Source: Zizania palustris (Eukaryota > Streptophyta > Magnoliopsida > Poales > Poaceae). From it: a stretch of 64,000 bases of DNA. Below the pieces are notes generated by a model that made no database searches, was not told where the DNA came from, and saw nothing but the letters and a program-made list of their open reading frames with translations. The stretch is from NCBI GenBank assembly GCA_019279435.1, contig JAAALK010000287.1, positions 26,040,162-26,104,161 on the forward strand, in the 5' to 3' direction. The position numbers and the translations under genes were made by a program. Shown one piece after another: positions 32,701 to 43,030 of this stretch (positions within the stretch are counted from its first letter, which is position 1; each line of letters begins with the position of its first letter).

Positions 32701-35700
32701 CATTACAGTATTGTATAATTGTCATGTACTCTTGTAAAAGAGAATATTTTCCTTTGAAGTTTGAAAACACTTGGACAAGGAAGAAACTAGAAAGGAACAA
32801 AAACATGTGGAAAAAAGTACGTTATAGAAAAAGGGTGATGGCACAAACCTATCGGTTCGGTAACAAGTTGTGTATAAACTTGAAATGCCTTGGCAAAACC
32901 ACGGCAGAGGCTATTTAATTCTCCAGTTCGCATGGGGACATTGAATGCAAAAAATTGATCTGCAGTCTGCAATAGTTTGCAAGGGACATATATTCACTCT
33001 TTAGACTTTAGAGACAGATGGAAATCAGTCCATAAGATGGTTCAGTTACCAAGAAAAAAATAAAAAATCTAAAGAAAATTAAGGCATGCAAATATCTTGG
33101 AAATGTTGTGGCATAAAAGGGATTGCACTTGAAAACAATGACAATTTTTTTCCTGTAAGATAATGAAGGACACAAGGATCACCTCTTCTATGATTCTGTA
33201 GACTTCAACGATAGAACCCCCATGGCGTTGTTGAGGGGATATAGGATCCCAAGCCTGTTGAGCATAAAAAGTTGGCATAGAGAATATGACAGCAAGATGA
33301 AGATAATGTCAAGTGTCAACAACAATGAGCTATCAGTAATGGCAGGGGAAAAGCAATACTTCTAACAAGCAGCAGAAACCAGTAAAAACACTGAAGAAAG
33401 GCACCAAAGTCCAAAGAAATGGATATCAGTATTGAAGATAATGTTTGAGATAGTGAATGAAAACATTAAAACCATACAATTCAAATATGATAATATAGTG
33501 GAAAAATAGATCACCACTTTAGCAATATACAGATCATTCTGGTTCACTTCAAATCTTCAATACCAGCAAAGCATGAGAGTAAAAGGTAATAATCAGGATA
33601 CAAATAACTTTACGTCATTCGTATCACATGCGAAACAGACCAGTAATAAGCCATGGTAAGAAAGAGAGATTGGACATAGATAACCAGGACATACTGACAG
33701 AATGAAAATCGTGTATAAAATGGATTAAATCATATAATGTGTTACCTCCTGTGCAGCAGCCCTTCTAACCCAAGTTTCAATTCTCTCAAGCTGCCCATTT
33801 ACCCAGCGCAACACTAACGTGCCAGATTTACTTTCAATCTGATAAAAACAGATGATTAGGATGGACAACACATTAATTCCCAACACAGACTACTCTATGA
33901 GCTCATTGCTGAGCAATTGAGCATAACATGTGGGATCATAAAATGGCAGATACAACAGGAGCTGATGATCATATCATGTCAAGGCTAACAATCATGCAAG
34001 TGACTATTGTTTTGCATGGTTGCGAGTGCTCATACAATCATACTTGAAGAAGATAGAATGAAGTAAGCTAACCTGATAAGGAGCTAGCTTTTGTCTGCAT
34101 ATGCTGTCCAAACCATCGTCTCCCACAACTGAAGCCATCACAGACATTATGTACTGCTCCAGAGCATCAGCTGCCGGAAATACAGAAACGACGTCCTCTG
34201 TAAGGTGCTCTGCGTGCTCAAGAAATGGTTTCTGGCACAACACTTTATGTAAGTATGCAGAATCACATGGTTATGGACCTACAGTCATTTCAAACAAGAG
34301 TGTCTGACATAACTCACCAATTTGTTTCCATAAAGTTTGTGGAGAAGTGAAGCAGAAACAACTGCTGCCTGTGGGTGCCATTTTGACAAAATTGATGAAA
34401 AAACTGTAGTATCTTTCTTCAGAAGCTTCTTTGTCTCCTCAGCTAGAGATGCTAAAACATGTTCATGTGCTGTGTCTGCTTTAACTTCTACTGAGTGTGC
34501 CATCTGAAATAAAAAGAATAAATTATTTCTCTGATCCCAAAGTAACAAATCAAAAAGGAACTAAACAAGTCAATGACAACTCAAATTGCAGAATCTTGAA
34601 ATGGATGATGTTGTCCACTTCAGGTGCAGACATGGGTGTACAATCCAGTAAACTAAAAAAATTAATTATTTGGTCAGAGCAAATTAATTACAGTTAACAC
34701 TAAGGAATATAGATATGAAAGTGTAGAGTCCAGAGCTTCTATCTCCTGATATGTAAAATAAAGTCGTGCACTGTGATTTTGTGTGAGTGCATTCTTATAT
34801 GCATGTAGCATATTGATATTGCATTGAAGGCATCGTTTCATAATAACTTTTGAGGAAGATATCATAGGTCCCAATGGAGAAATTCTCTTTATTTAGTGCT
34901 ACTCAAAAACAGAAATATCTGCTTATGTGTCAAAACTTGCCACAAGTCCCAACAGATGCATGCTTATTTTTTTGATTCCCTAAGAACATCTAGATCAAAG
35001 AGAAAAATATGAAAAGAATTTGGGCAAACATACAAATGCAATCAACCAAAACATAACTAATATTTAGGCTTAGACATCTTCTGAGAAATCATACTATAGT
35101 CATGTGTCTCATGCCATGGGTTGAACCCATGAAGGGATAAACACTGCCGGGAGGATAGGCGGGCAGCGTCGGCTGCTAAAAATGAGAGGTAGACTTAGGT
35201 TAGGGAGAAGAATATTGGGATGAGAGATTACACTAAATTGAGAACGAGAGATTGCTTTATATAGGGAGGACTAAATTGACATCTAAGGAAATAATTTCTA
35301 TTATGGAAACCAATCTAATCTCTATATTTAATTCCTAACTAAAACCAATATCTTTCTATCTAATCTTACCTTTTAAAAACTCAATCTGATATAATCTTAC
35401 CTTTTAAAATATTAACCCCCTAATTATTGCTACAGTAACCATGGGTACTATTCGCGTGGGCTGGGCCTAGCGGCCCTGGCCCACTACCTATGACAAGTCA
35501 TATCACAAATTTTCAGACATAAAGTAGACATTTCAATAATCAAACACTCCAACTACAATGAATATTGTTAACATTGATCAGTGTTTACAAATCGTCCGAT
35601 TAATCGCGATTAATCGGCCTAGTCGTTTTCCTGGCTCCGACTAGGTGCCTGGTTGTTTTACAGTGGGGAAGGCCAAGGCCAGCCACCAACGTCACCATGT

Positions 35701-38700
35701 GATGGGAGGATGGAGCTAACGACAACGCATAGGCCACGACGGGAGGAGTGGGCCGACAGCAGTGGCGTGCCTTGGAGTAGGAGGAGCCACTGGCGGCGCC
35801 GGCGGGAGCGTGAGGAGAAGGCGGCGGCGGGAGCATGAGGAGAAGGCGGTGCCAACGGGAGTACGAGGAGGAGAAGGCGGCGCCGGTGGGAGTGTGCGGC
35901 GCACAAGGGGTCTGTGCGGCGGCTGTGACTTGTGAGGGAGAGGGGAGATGTGAGGCCTGAGGAGTGAAGCTAGGGTTTAAGTTAATAGGCTTGGGCTTTT
36001 CAATTTTATTTTTGGGCTAATAAGTAATGGTTAGAAATCTGGCCCATGCCTAGAAATTTATTGTCATATACTATATTGTGTGTGTGTGTATATATATAAT
36101 GTATATGTTCTAAAATATATGGAATAATTAAATGGACTGACCAGGATCAACTAATACCATGGCAACTAGGTTCGACTAGGCGATTTGTAAACATTGGCAT
36201 TGATAATAATGGGGTATAATTATTTTCTAAGAGCCACGGTGATTAAATACAACAACATAATGATATTTCAAAAAGACAAAAATAATGTACATGTATAGCT
36301 AATAGATTAAGATCATGGTTGTCACGGCGTCGCCTAGGCGATGCCTAGGCGCCGACTAGGCGTCCAGGCGGTCACCGCCGGATGCCATGGTCAATCGCCT
36401 CACCTGGTGGAGTTAGGCGCCCGCCTGGAGCTTCTAGGCGTCGCCCATGGCGACTAGGCTGTCGCCAAGCGTGTCTGGGCGGGCGCCTAGGGCAAGTTGT
36501 AGTGTCTAAGGCGTGGCCTAGACCCAGATTCGAATTTCGGTTAACCCCCTTCCCCTTGCGAGTTGCGCCGCCGCCTCTGTCGTCTGTCCCTTGCGTCGCC
36601 GGCCGCCGGATCTGCTTCCCCTTGCGTCGCCGGCCGCCCGGCCGCCACTGCTTCCCCTCCCCTTGCGAGTTGCGCCGCCGCCTCTGCTCCTTGCACCGCT
36701 GGCCGCCGGCTCTGCTTCCCCTTGCGCCGCCGGCCGCCCGGCCGCCTCTGCTTCCCCTCCGTTTTCTGGAGTCTGCTTCCCCCTCCCCTGCTCCCTCGCC
36801 GCAGCAGGCAGCAGAAGGCACGGGCGCACGGCAGCAAGCAGAAGGCACTAAGGCAGCAGACAGCAGCAGAAGGCACTATGAAGTATGATGCCCTCTGTTT
36901 GCTATGGACATGTGTGCTATGGACATGTTTGCTGAAATGCAAAGTGTTGAGTGTTGACCTCTGTTTGCTGATTGCCTGATTTTAATTGGTCGCCTAGGCG
37001 ACGCCTAGGCGTCCAGTCGGCCCCCTGGCGACTGGTTTCGTCGGGGCGCCGTGACAACCATGATTAAGATTCAAGCTTCACATATATGCAAGCATGAGTA
37101 TATAAGAAATAGAACCCAGCAATATTAGAGCTACACTATCATTATAATAACTGCAGCTGTAAATAAAGTCACCTTCACAAAAGCACTTTTGACAGAAGAA
37201 GTGATGTAACGGTCAATCTGTTCTCGATCAGGTGACTCCATTCCCTGATTTACAAAACAAATAAAGGGGATATCAGAATGTTCTATGTGTTCAAATGGTA
37301 GAAGTATTGCTCTCTACATTCCATGAGGGCTGTATTTACTATTTTAAACAAAAAATATTCTAGTTTTTTGTTAGAGCCACCACTGGATTTCATATGGTGA
37401 AGTATTTTTTGCAAATGAAATGCCTTGATACAGTAGTGCAGAAGCCACAAACAAACAAACTAGTTTTAGATTAAAAATGGTGTAATAGATAAGAAATAAA
37501 GGTAAAGCATCAGCACTTTGTTATCTTCTTCACCAAGAATTCGCCTAATAAGCATTGCAACTGTGACAATATCGGACATCATGCTGGGGCCCTGTAAATG
37601 AAATATATATTATTAATATGGGAAAATGACCTATCATTGCAAAAAAGCGATATATGATGATAGAGTAAACACCAAATACTGAACAGCTGAAGTCTGAATA
37701 GAAACAACAACTATGAGCTCAAAGTCATGCACAGAAACATGCCCTAAGAAGAACAGGAGACAAAATGATAAGCTTAACAGACAAAATTCAGAACAATTAG
37801 GCATGGAAATTATTTGTAAATATGAAATCAATTATCTTTCAAAAATCAATAAAAATCAAGATACTTAAATATATAATTTATAATTTGAACAATAGCAAGG
37901 TACATTCATGAATGACTAAATTAGTGCTCAGCCATAATGATTGTCTGTCATATGCATGTATGTGTTGCACATTCAGTAGCAAAAGGCAAATCAAAAAAAA
38001 CAATAGCAGGGGATACAACTGATCTACACTGAAATGGTAAATATTTTCTTTATAAGTAAATGAACCTAACAAAATTAAGAGATTAATTCTGAGAATAAAG
38101 GAGATACTTTCCAGAACATCACTAACCATGCATGTTATGAAGCACACGAGCAAACCAGAAGGTTACAGAACAAACCTCTGAGAAGTGTAGATGATAATCA
38201 TTCAATTTCTTGTCCACCCATTTCTGAACTGGAGATAGGAAAGACTGGAAAAATGTGAAGTCTTGATAGCTATCCTCAGCATCAACAGAACTACGTAAAC
38301 TTTTTAAGTGTAATCTTTCCTGTGGACCACGCTGTTCCTTCAAAGGTATCTTCCTCAAATGTTCAATTACAACTTTCAGAATTCCTTGCTCACCTGTAAA
38401 AACAAACTGTGTAGCAGAATATACATTACTAACATTGCACCTGTAAATGTTAGTAATGTATATTTGAGCCATGGAACATGGCTTGTAAAGGATATTTGAG
38501 CCATATTGTCCTGTGAAGTAGGAACTGGCCTTCATGCAAGAGCACCTCTTGGTATCAAGAGATTTAGAGAAACAAATGATCCAATGGCAATGAACAGTAC
38601 TAATGGATATCCTACTTGAAAGCGTGCTTTACTGTAACTACACTGCAATGAAAATGCATCATGAACAGAAAAGGATTGAATTCACATCACAAAAAAATCT

Positions 38701-41700
38701 TTAAGCTTGAGGAACTTAGTTGCTTTTGGCTTATTTGGGCTATTAAGGAAAAAACAGTAGAACCATAATAGGCCTCAAATCAGTGTTACATAAATACATA
38801 TAGTTGCAGTTGCAGAATGCAGAGATACTTAAATCGTACCACAGTGTAACCTCAGAATATTCCAACAAAGGTAACCTCAACTAATAAGCCTACTTGATTA
38901 GATCTTTACCTGTCTAAACAATACCCATGCATAACATGTATCATGAATTGTCTCAGTGATGCCTAGTATCCGCCAAGTTGACTTTAGGAGCTCAAGGATT
39001 TCTTCCACTTCCTGGTAGATCAAAGCAAAAAAAATGTTAGACAAAAACTGCAACTGATAGTGAAATTAGACAGTAGAAATGACAAAATATGATTGCAAGT
39101 ACTGGCCTCTGTAAGCTTTCCCTCATCCAATATGTCAAAAACACTGCCAAGCATTTTCTCATACAGTGACACATTCAGATGGTAGCCATCAGCCCAATGA
39201 CAAACTTCACCAGTAAGATCACCCCGTGAAGGCCTTTCAGAAAGAGAAGTAGCAACTTCTCTCAGTGACCTTAGGCATTCTGTGCGTTGAACCTCCGCAG
39301 CAGATGGTGGCAGGGACTAGCAAGTAGTACACCAGGATAAACCTCAATTTAGTGGATGGTTTTGCACAAGTGCTATATAAATCAACCAGAAAAGCTTCTA
39401 CGGGGTAGGAAGTTACGAATAAAACCTCAGATTCTTCAATCTTTCTAAAGAGGTTCCGCAGCTCATTGACCTTTCGACCTAACTCTCCAAATCCAACAAC
39501 AGGATGGTTTATAAGGCCCTCCTCCAGCATGTTTAGCTAAGCAATGATACAAATGAAACATAATGTTAAGGCACAATAGGATGGAACAAATACAGTAGCA
39601 TTCAAGATCACTAAGGCACAATCAGATGATTCACCTGTCTCTTCTGCCAACGAAGATATGCTTTCATGTCTGAAAACTCTGCTCTTGAAATACAACATAG
39701 TAGTTCCAATGGAATCAAGATGTTGTCCATCCGTTTTCCAACTTTTCCCACCATAGCATTGAGTAATCCTTGTCTAGTTCTAATATCCATGGCCTCTGTT
39801 ATCTATCCAAAACAGCGGGGAACAAGCAGGTCAATATATGTAAGATTAACATGCAGAGAAGCATTAAGAAACATGGATAAGCAGTAATAATAATGATGGG
39901 ACTGATGAACTTAAACTCAATGTGTTGTAAAGCTTACAGGCTGCTAATATTAAAATTGCTAAGAGACTAAACTAATTTAAATTGTGTGAAACAAATTGTA
40001 ATGAACATCAGGAAACATAAAGGTGAATTTCTTTTGATAGTTGATTCAATCACCAGGAACAGAAAGGTCAGAAAGCATACCTCAAGTTGTGCTCGCATGG
40101 TTTCAAGCAAACCAACAAGACCTGGTTGCCGTTGAGTTTGGGATTGAGTACTCTCACTTTTACTACGCCCGAGCTTCCTCATTAATCTGTTCTTCTTCTC
40201 TTTCTTCTTTTCTTTCTGTGGAACTATAAGCCCCCTGTTGGAATGGAAATAGGTTAAGTGACATGAGACTCCAGGAAGACCGGCAATCATCGAACTAAAA
40301 AAGTAAGCTGACCACAAAGAATTGCACAAGCCTACCCTGAAGCACCAGCAGCAGCAACAAGGATTTCATATGCTGTTTCACGAAGATCATCATCTGTTAT
40401 ACCTGGAAAAGCATCGCAGTTTCCATTTATCAATAACTTTCTTCATCTGTAGTTCAGACTTCATAGCTAAACAAGTTTAAGAAGTAAATGAACAGCCTAG
40501 TTAGTCCTCGGCTCCTCGCCTTTACTAACTTAGTAACTTTCTTTATCCAATAACTTTCTTTAGAGCTCTGAGTTGAATAAGTTTAAAAAATATCTGAAGT
40601 GAACAACAGTAGCCTATGTATTCCAATAACTAAATTAAATTCCTTCAGATAATTAAAGAAATTAAGTACACAATAGTACATGACTGGCACACCACAACAA
40701 AATCACCAACACAATGCTCTTAAAAGGAAAAGATATAGATTGAATATCAACAAATGAATCTAGCTACACCCGCATGAAGACATTTAAATAAAATAAGCCA
40801 TGGCTATTTCACATTTATCTGCTAGACTGCTACTGAACATCTGATATCATGATGGATGTTAAGTCATAGCTATTACCTGTTTCAAATAGTGGTAAACGTA
40901 ATGATACATCACTGGCATCACTTTGAAGTCTTCTGGAAGCCCTTCGGCTATCTAATTCATCGTCTTCATCCTCAAAGTCTTCAATGTCATCTATGGTTAA
41001 CTCCTTCCCAGTCGGAGAATCAAATGATTGTGCTTTTGATAAGTTTGTGGCAGAGACTGGCGAGTGCACAGCAACCGGTGATGGATCAACAACTGGCGGT
41101 GGTATCACAACAGGTGACGGTGCAGTGACAGGGACAGGGGGTGGTTCTCTTATTGGCGCTGGTCCAGAGTGTTCTGGTTTTGTAAGTAAAAAGAACTCTT
41201 CCACAGTCCCAGTATTATTCTGACAAAAGGTAAACGTCAAGGCATACAAAAGTCATAAAAAAGGATTTTAATGACTCTGAACATGATGTGCATATGAGCA
41301 TATCATATCAAATAAACATGCAACTTTCTCTATTAAAATAGGACAAGTCGTATCAAAATGCCCATATATGAGCAGTTTGTATCCACCGGGGTTTAGTAGA
41401 ACGATTAAGTCCCTTATCCTAGAGCTTTAAAATGGGTGACTCAAATAGTACAAAAAAGGTAGACAATTTTTTGGCAAATAAATAAATACACAAATAAAGA
41501 ATTACTATAAATCAGCTCACCACAAAAGGGTAGTCAAGGCTGTCATGAAAAAGCCGGATGGCATCTCCAAGGTCGAGTGGTTCACCTACATGATCAAACA
41601 ATTCTTGGAATATTTATGATAAAACAAGGTGATGTAATTTAATAAATCTAAAATCACTTCACCTTTTTTAGCACAATTGAGGACATAATCAACACTGACT

Positions 41701-41929
41701 TGATCTATATCTACATCGTCCAAAGAGATTGCACCAGGCGGCATTACAACTTTCTTGATCAAGTTACCAGAAAGCATGTAGTTGAGTAATACATGGCGGT
41801 CACGGCGATAACGTTGCAGCAGCTCAACAACATTTTCTCTGGTTAAGTTGAGACAGAAAAGTTTAGCTCACAATTGAACTTGAACATACATCTATAATGT
41901 CTATTCTGAAACGATCATTACTCATCCAT
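29713..41929 (-). CDS. PATROL1: PATROL1-type MUN-domain (UNC13-like) protein
   Basis: Plant homologue of Munc13/UNC-13. In Arabidopsis PATROL1 promotes delivery of the proton pump AHA1 to the plasma membrane in stomatal guard cells. Twenty-six coding exons: 41929–41922, 41838–41663, 41585–41521, 41219–40877, 40402–40336, 40234–40081, 39802–39635, 39536–39426, 39316–39107, 39011–38910, 38406–38176, 37591–37517, 37244–37173, 34503–34318, 34231–34073, 33838–33746, 33254–33183, 32966–32849, 32607–32429, 31895–31814, 31663–31553, 31468–31362, 30930–30853, 30767–30672, 30490–30395, 29880–29713. Phases join into 1108 aa, close to the Arabidopsis length. Landmarks are NLIKKVVMPPGAISLDDVDI, an acidic IDDIEDFEDEDDE, KEKKKEKKNRLMRKLGRSKS and VLCHRNDSEASH near the end. 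The first coding exon is only 8 nt. The ninth intron uses a GC donor. A 5' leader intron (about 42518–42013) is likely. Confidence 0.93.
35103..35495. mobile_element. solo LTR-like element, 393 bp
   Basis: Begins TGTGTCTCATG and ends CTATGACA, with TG...CA ends and a perfect 5-bp target duplication AGTCA (35098–35102 and 35496–35500). That is the pattern of an LTR left after recombination. A TATA-like TTTATATAGGG lies at about 35258–35268 on the plus strand. No internal retroelement domain remains. Confidence 0.7.
35579..36196. mobile_element. non-autonomous hAT-like element, 618 bp
   Basis: Ends CAGTGTTTACAAATCG and (reverse complement of the right end) CAATGTTTACAAATCG form a 16-bp inverted repeat with one mismatch. 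Flanks ACATTGAT (35571–35578) and GCATTGAT (36197–36204) give an 8-bp target duplication with one difference. Subterminal ATTAATCG / CGATTAATC units are repeated at the left. The core is GC-rich, with no transposase. Confidence 0.8.
36314..37062. mobile_element. non-autonomous hAT-like element with GCCTAGGC repeats, 749 bp
   Basis: Inverted ends CATGGTTGTCACGGCG / CGCCGTGACAACCATG and a perfect 8-bp target duplication ATTAAGAT (36306–36313 and 37063–37070). Subterminal regions at both ends repeat CGCCTAGGCG-type palindromes. The GC-rich core (about 36540–36870) is built from repeated CTTGCG(T/C)CGCCGGCCGCC and CCCCTTGCGAGTTGCGCC units. No transposase. Confidence 0.88.
38419..38463. repeat. 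18-bp perfect inverted repeat next to a splice acceptor
   Basis: Arms ATATACATTACTAACATT (38419–38436) and its exact reverse complement (38446–38463) are separated by 9 bp. In the PATROL1-like pre-mRNA this hairpin lies in intron 10 and ends 13 nt before the acceptor exon at 38406, over the usual branch-point zone. Confidence 0.85.
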
Positions 41930-42720
41930 ATTGTGTGCAGGGGAGACAACAGTCTGAGTTTAGAAGCTCTGTTGTAAGCACCACCAATTGCTTGCTACTA
42001 GTATTACTCTCCTGCAAAAGGAAAAGGTTAAGTATATGAACAACACTGGGATACATAAATAATAAAGCAGTTGGAGCTTGAAGTGCTTGTGTTGAAAATA
42101 GTCAGTGCCGCAGTGGATCGTAAATCTGATAATACAATCGGTAAATTTTGCCTGCCCAAATTCACTAACTGTCGTTATGGAAAAAGCAGCAGCCATGCAG
42201 TGGACATTCTAGTATGTATAAACTGTGGTGAATGGTGATCCATGTGGAAGTCCGCTCTCACAAACTCATCCTTCCTACCAAATCACATTCGACATCAGCA
42301 ACTCACGAACTGAGATCGCATTGCCCAAAGTTCAAACCACACAGCACGACCCAACACGAGACGAGCATGAGCTAAGAGGAACCGCAGGATCTCACACCAT
42401 CCACCCGTGCCACAGCGCGAGCGGCGCCGCCCCAGCGGGGAGCGCGACTCAGGATGGTTGCGCGGATCTGGACCCGGCCCCGAGGCGAGGTGGCTCCGTC
42501 GAGTTACCTTACCTACCTGCGCGCGAAGAGCGGGCAGATCTCGCTGGCTGTCGACGCCGATGCCCACGGGCCAGCACCGCCGCGCGCTCGCTGAGTCGCA
42601 GTGGCGCGCCTCCGACCTCTCCACGCTCCAGCGCGGTGGTGGCCGGTGGCGATGCGTCGAGGCGAGGAGATGCGCCGGATGCGGAGCCGAGGCGGTCGAG
42701 CCGGTGGAGTAGTCAGTAGT
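41930..42720 (-). promoter_or_regulatory. 5' leader and proximal promoter of the PATROL1-like gene
   Basis: A likely leader exon ends at a GCAG|GTAGGT donor near 42519. A leader acceptor TTTTGCAG at about 42013 rejoins the exon that contains the start at 41929. The segment at about 42400–42720 is GC-rich, as expected near a transcription start. Inferred from splice signals only. Confidence 0.5.
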
Positions 42721-42735
42721 GGACGCGTGACCACG

Positions 42736-42846
42736 CGGGCCCATTTTTCGTACGTCCAAGCTGTCTCCAGCCCATAAGCTTTCGGCCCATATCACTTTAG
42801 GCCCATATCACTTTAGGCCCATATCACTTTAGGCCCATTAGGCCCA
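42736..42846. promoter_or_regulatory. GGCCCA (site II-type) array with 16-bp period
   Basis: GGCCCAT occurs at 42784, 42800, 42816 and 42832 with a constant 16-bp spacing (unit GGCCCATATCACTTTA). A further GGCCCA lies at 42841 and a GGGCCCA near 42737. GGCCCA/TGGGCC is the plant site II element bound by TCP factors and common in housekeeping promoters. The position immediately upstream of the inferred leader of the PATROL1-like gene supports a promoter role. Confidence 0.7.
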
Positions 42847-42889
42847 AGTCACCTGTCTAACCTCCTTTAAGCCTATCTCATCCGTGAAA

Positions 42890-43030
42890 GAAAGAATAAA
42901 TTATCAATTTTTATCTAAATAAATTGTACGTAATAGAAAATAATTGTTAGAAAAATACGACTCGAAAGGATAAATTATTAATTTCTATCTAAATGGATTG
43001 TACGTAATAAAAAAATTGTTAGAAACTTAT
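42890..43030. repeat. tandem duplication, about 73-bp period
   Basis: Two imperfect copies (about 42894–42960 and 42967–43030). Each has ATAAATTAT(C/T)AATTT followed by TATCTAAAT(A/G)(A/G)ATTGTACGTAATA. Non-coding. Confidence 0.65.

Larger units (their letters stand above)
34504..37172 (-). other. intron 13 of the PATROL1-like gene, 2.7 kb, transposon-rich
   Basis: The longest intron of the gene. It carries a solo LTR and two hAT-type elements, each listed separately. Together they account for about 1.8 kb. The rest is ordinary AT-rich intron sequence. Confidence 0.8.

Noticed and set aside
35600..35906. Pro/Ser-rich and Arg-rich frames on both strands
   Set aside because: Inside another hAT-like element; low-complexity GC-rich core.
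36372..36979. Several overlapping frames of 80–170 codons on both strands
   Set aside because: They lie in the GC-rich repeated core of a hAT-type element bounded by ATTAAGAT target copies.
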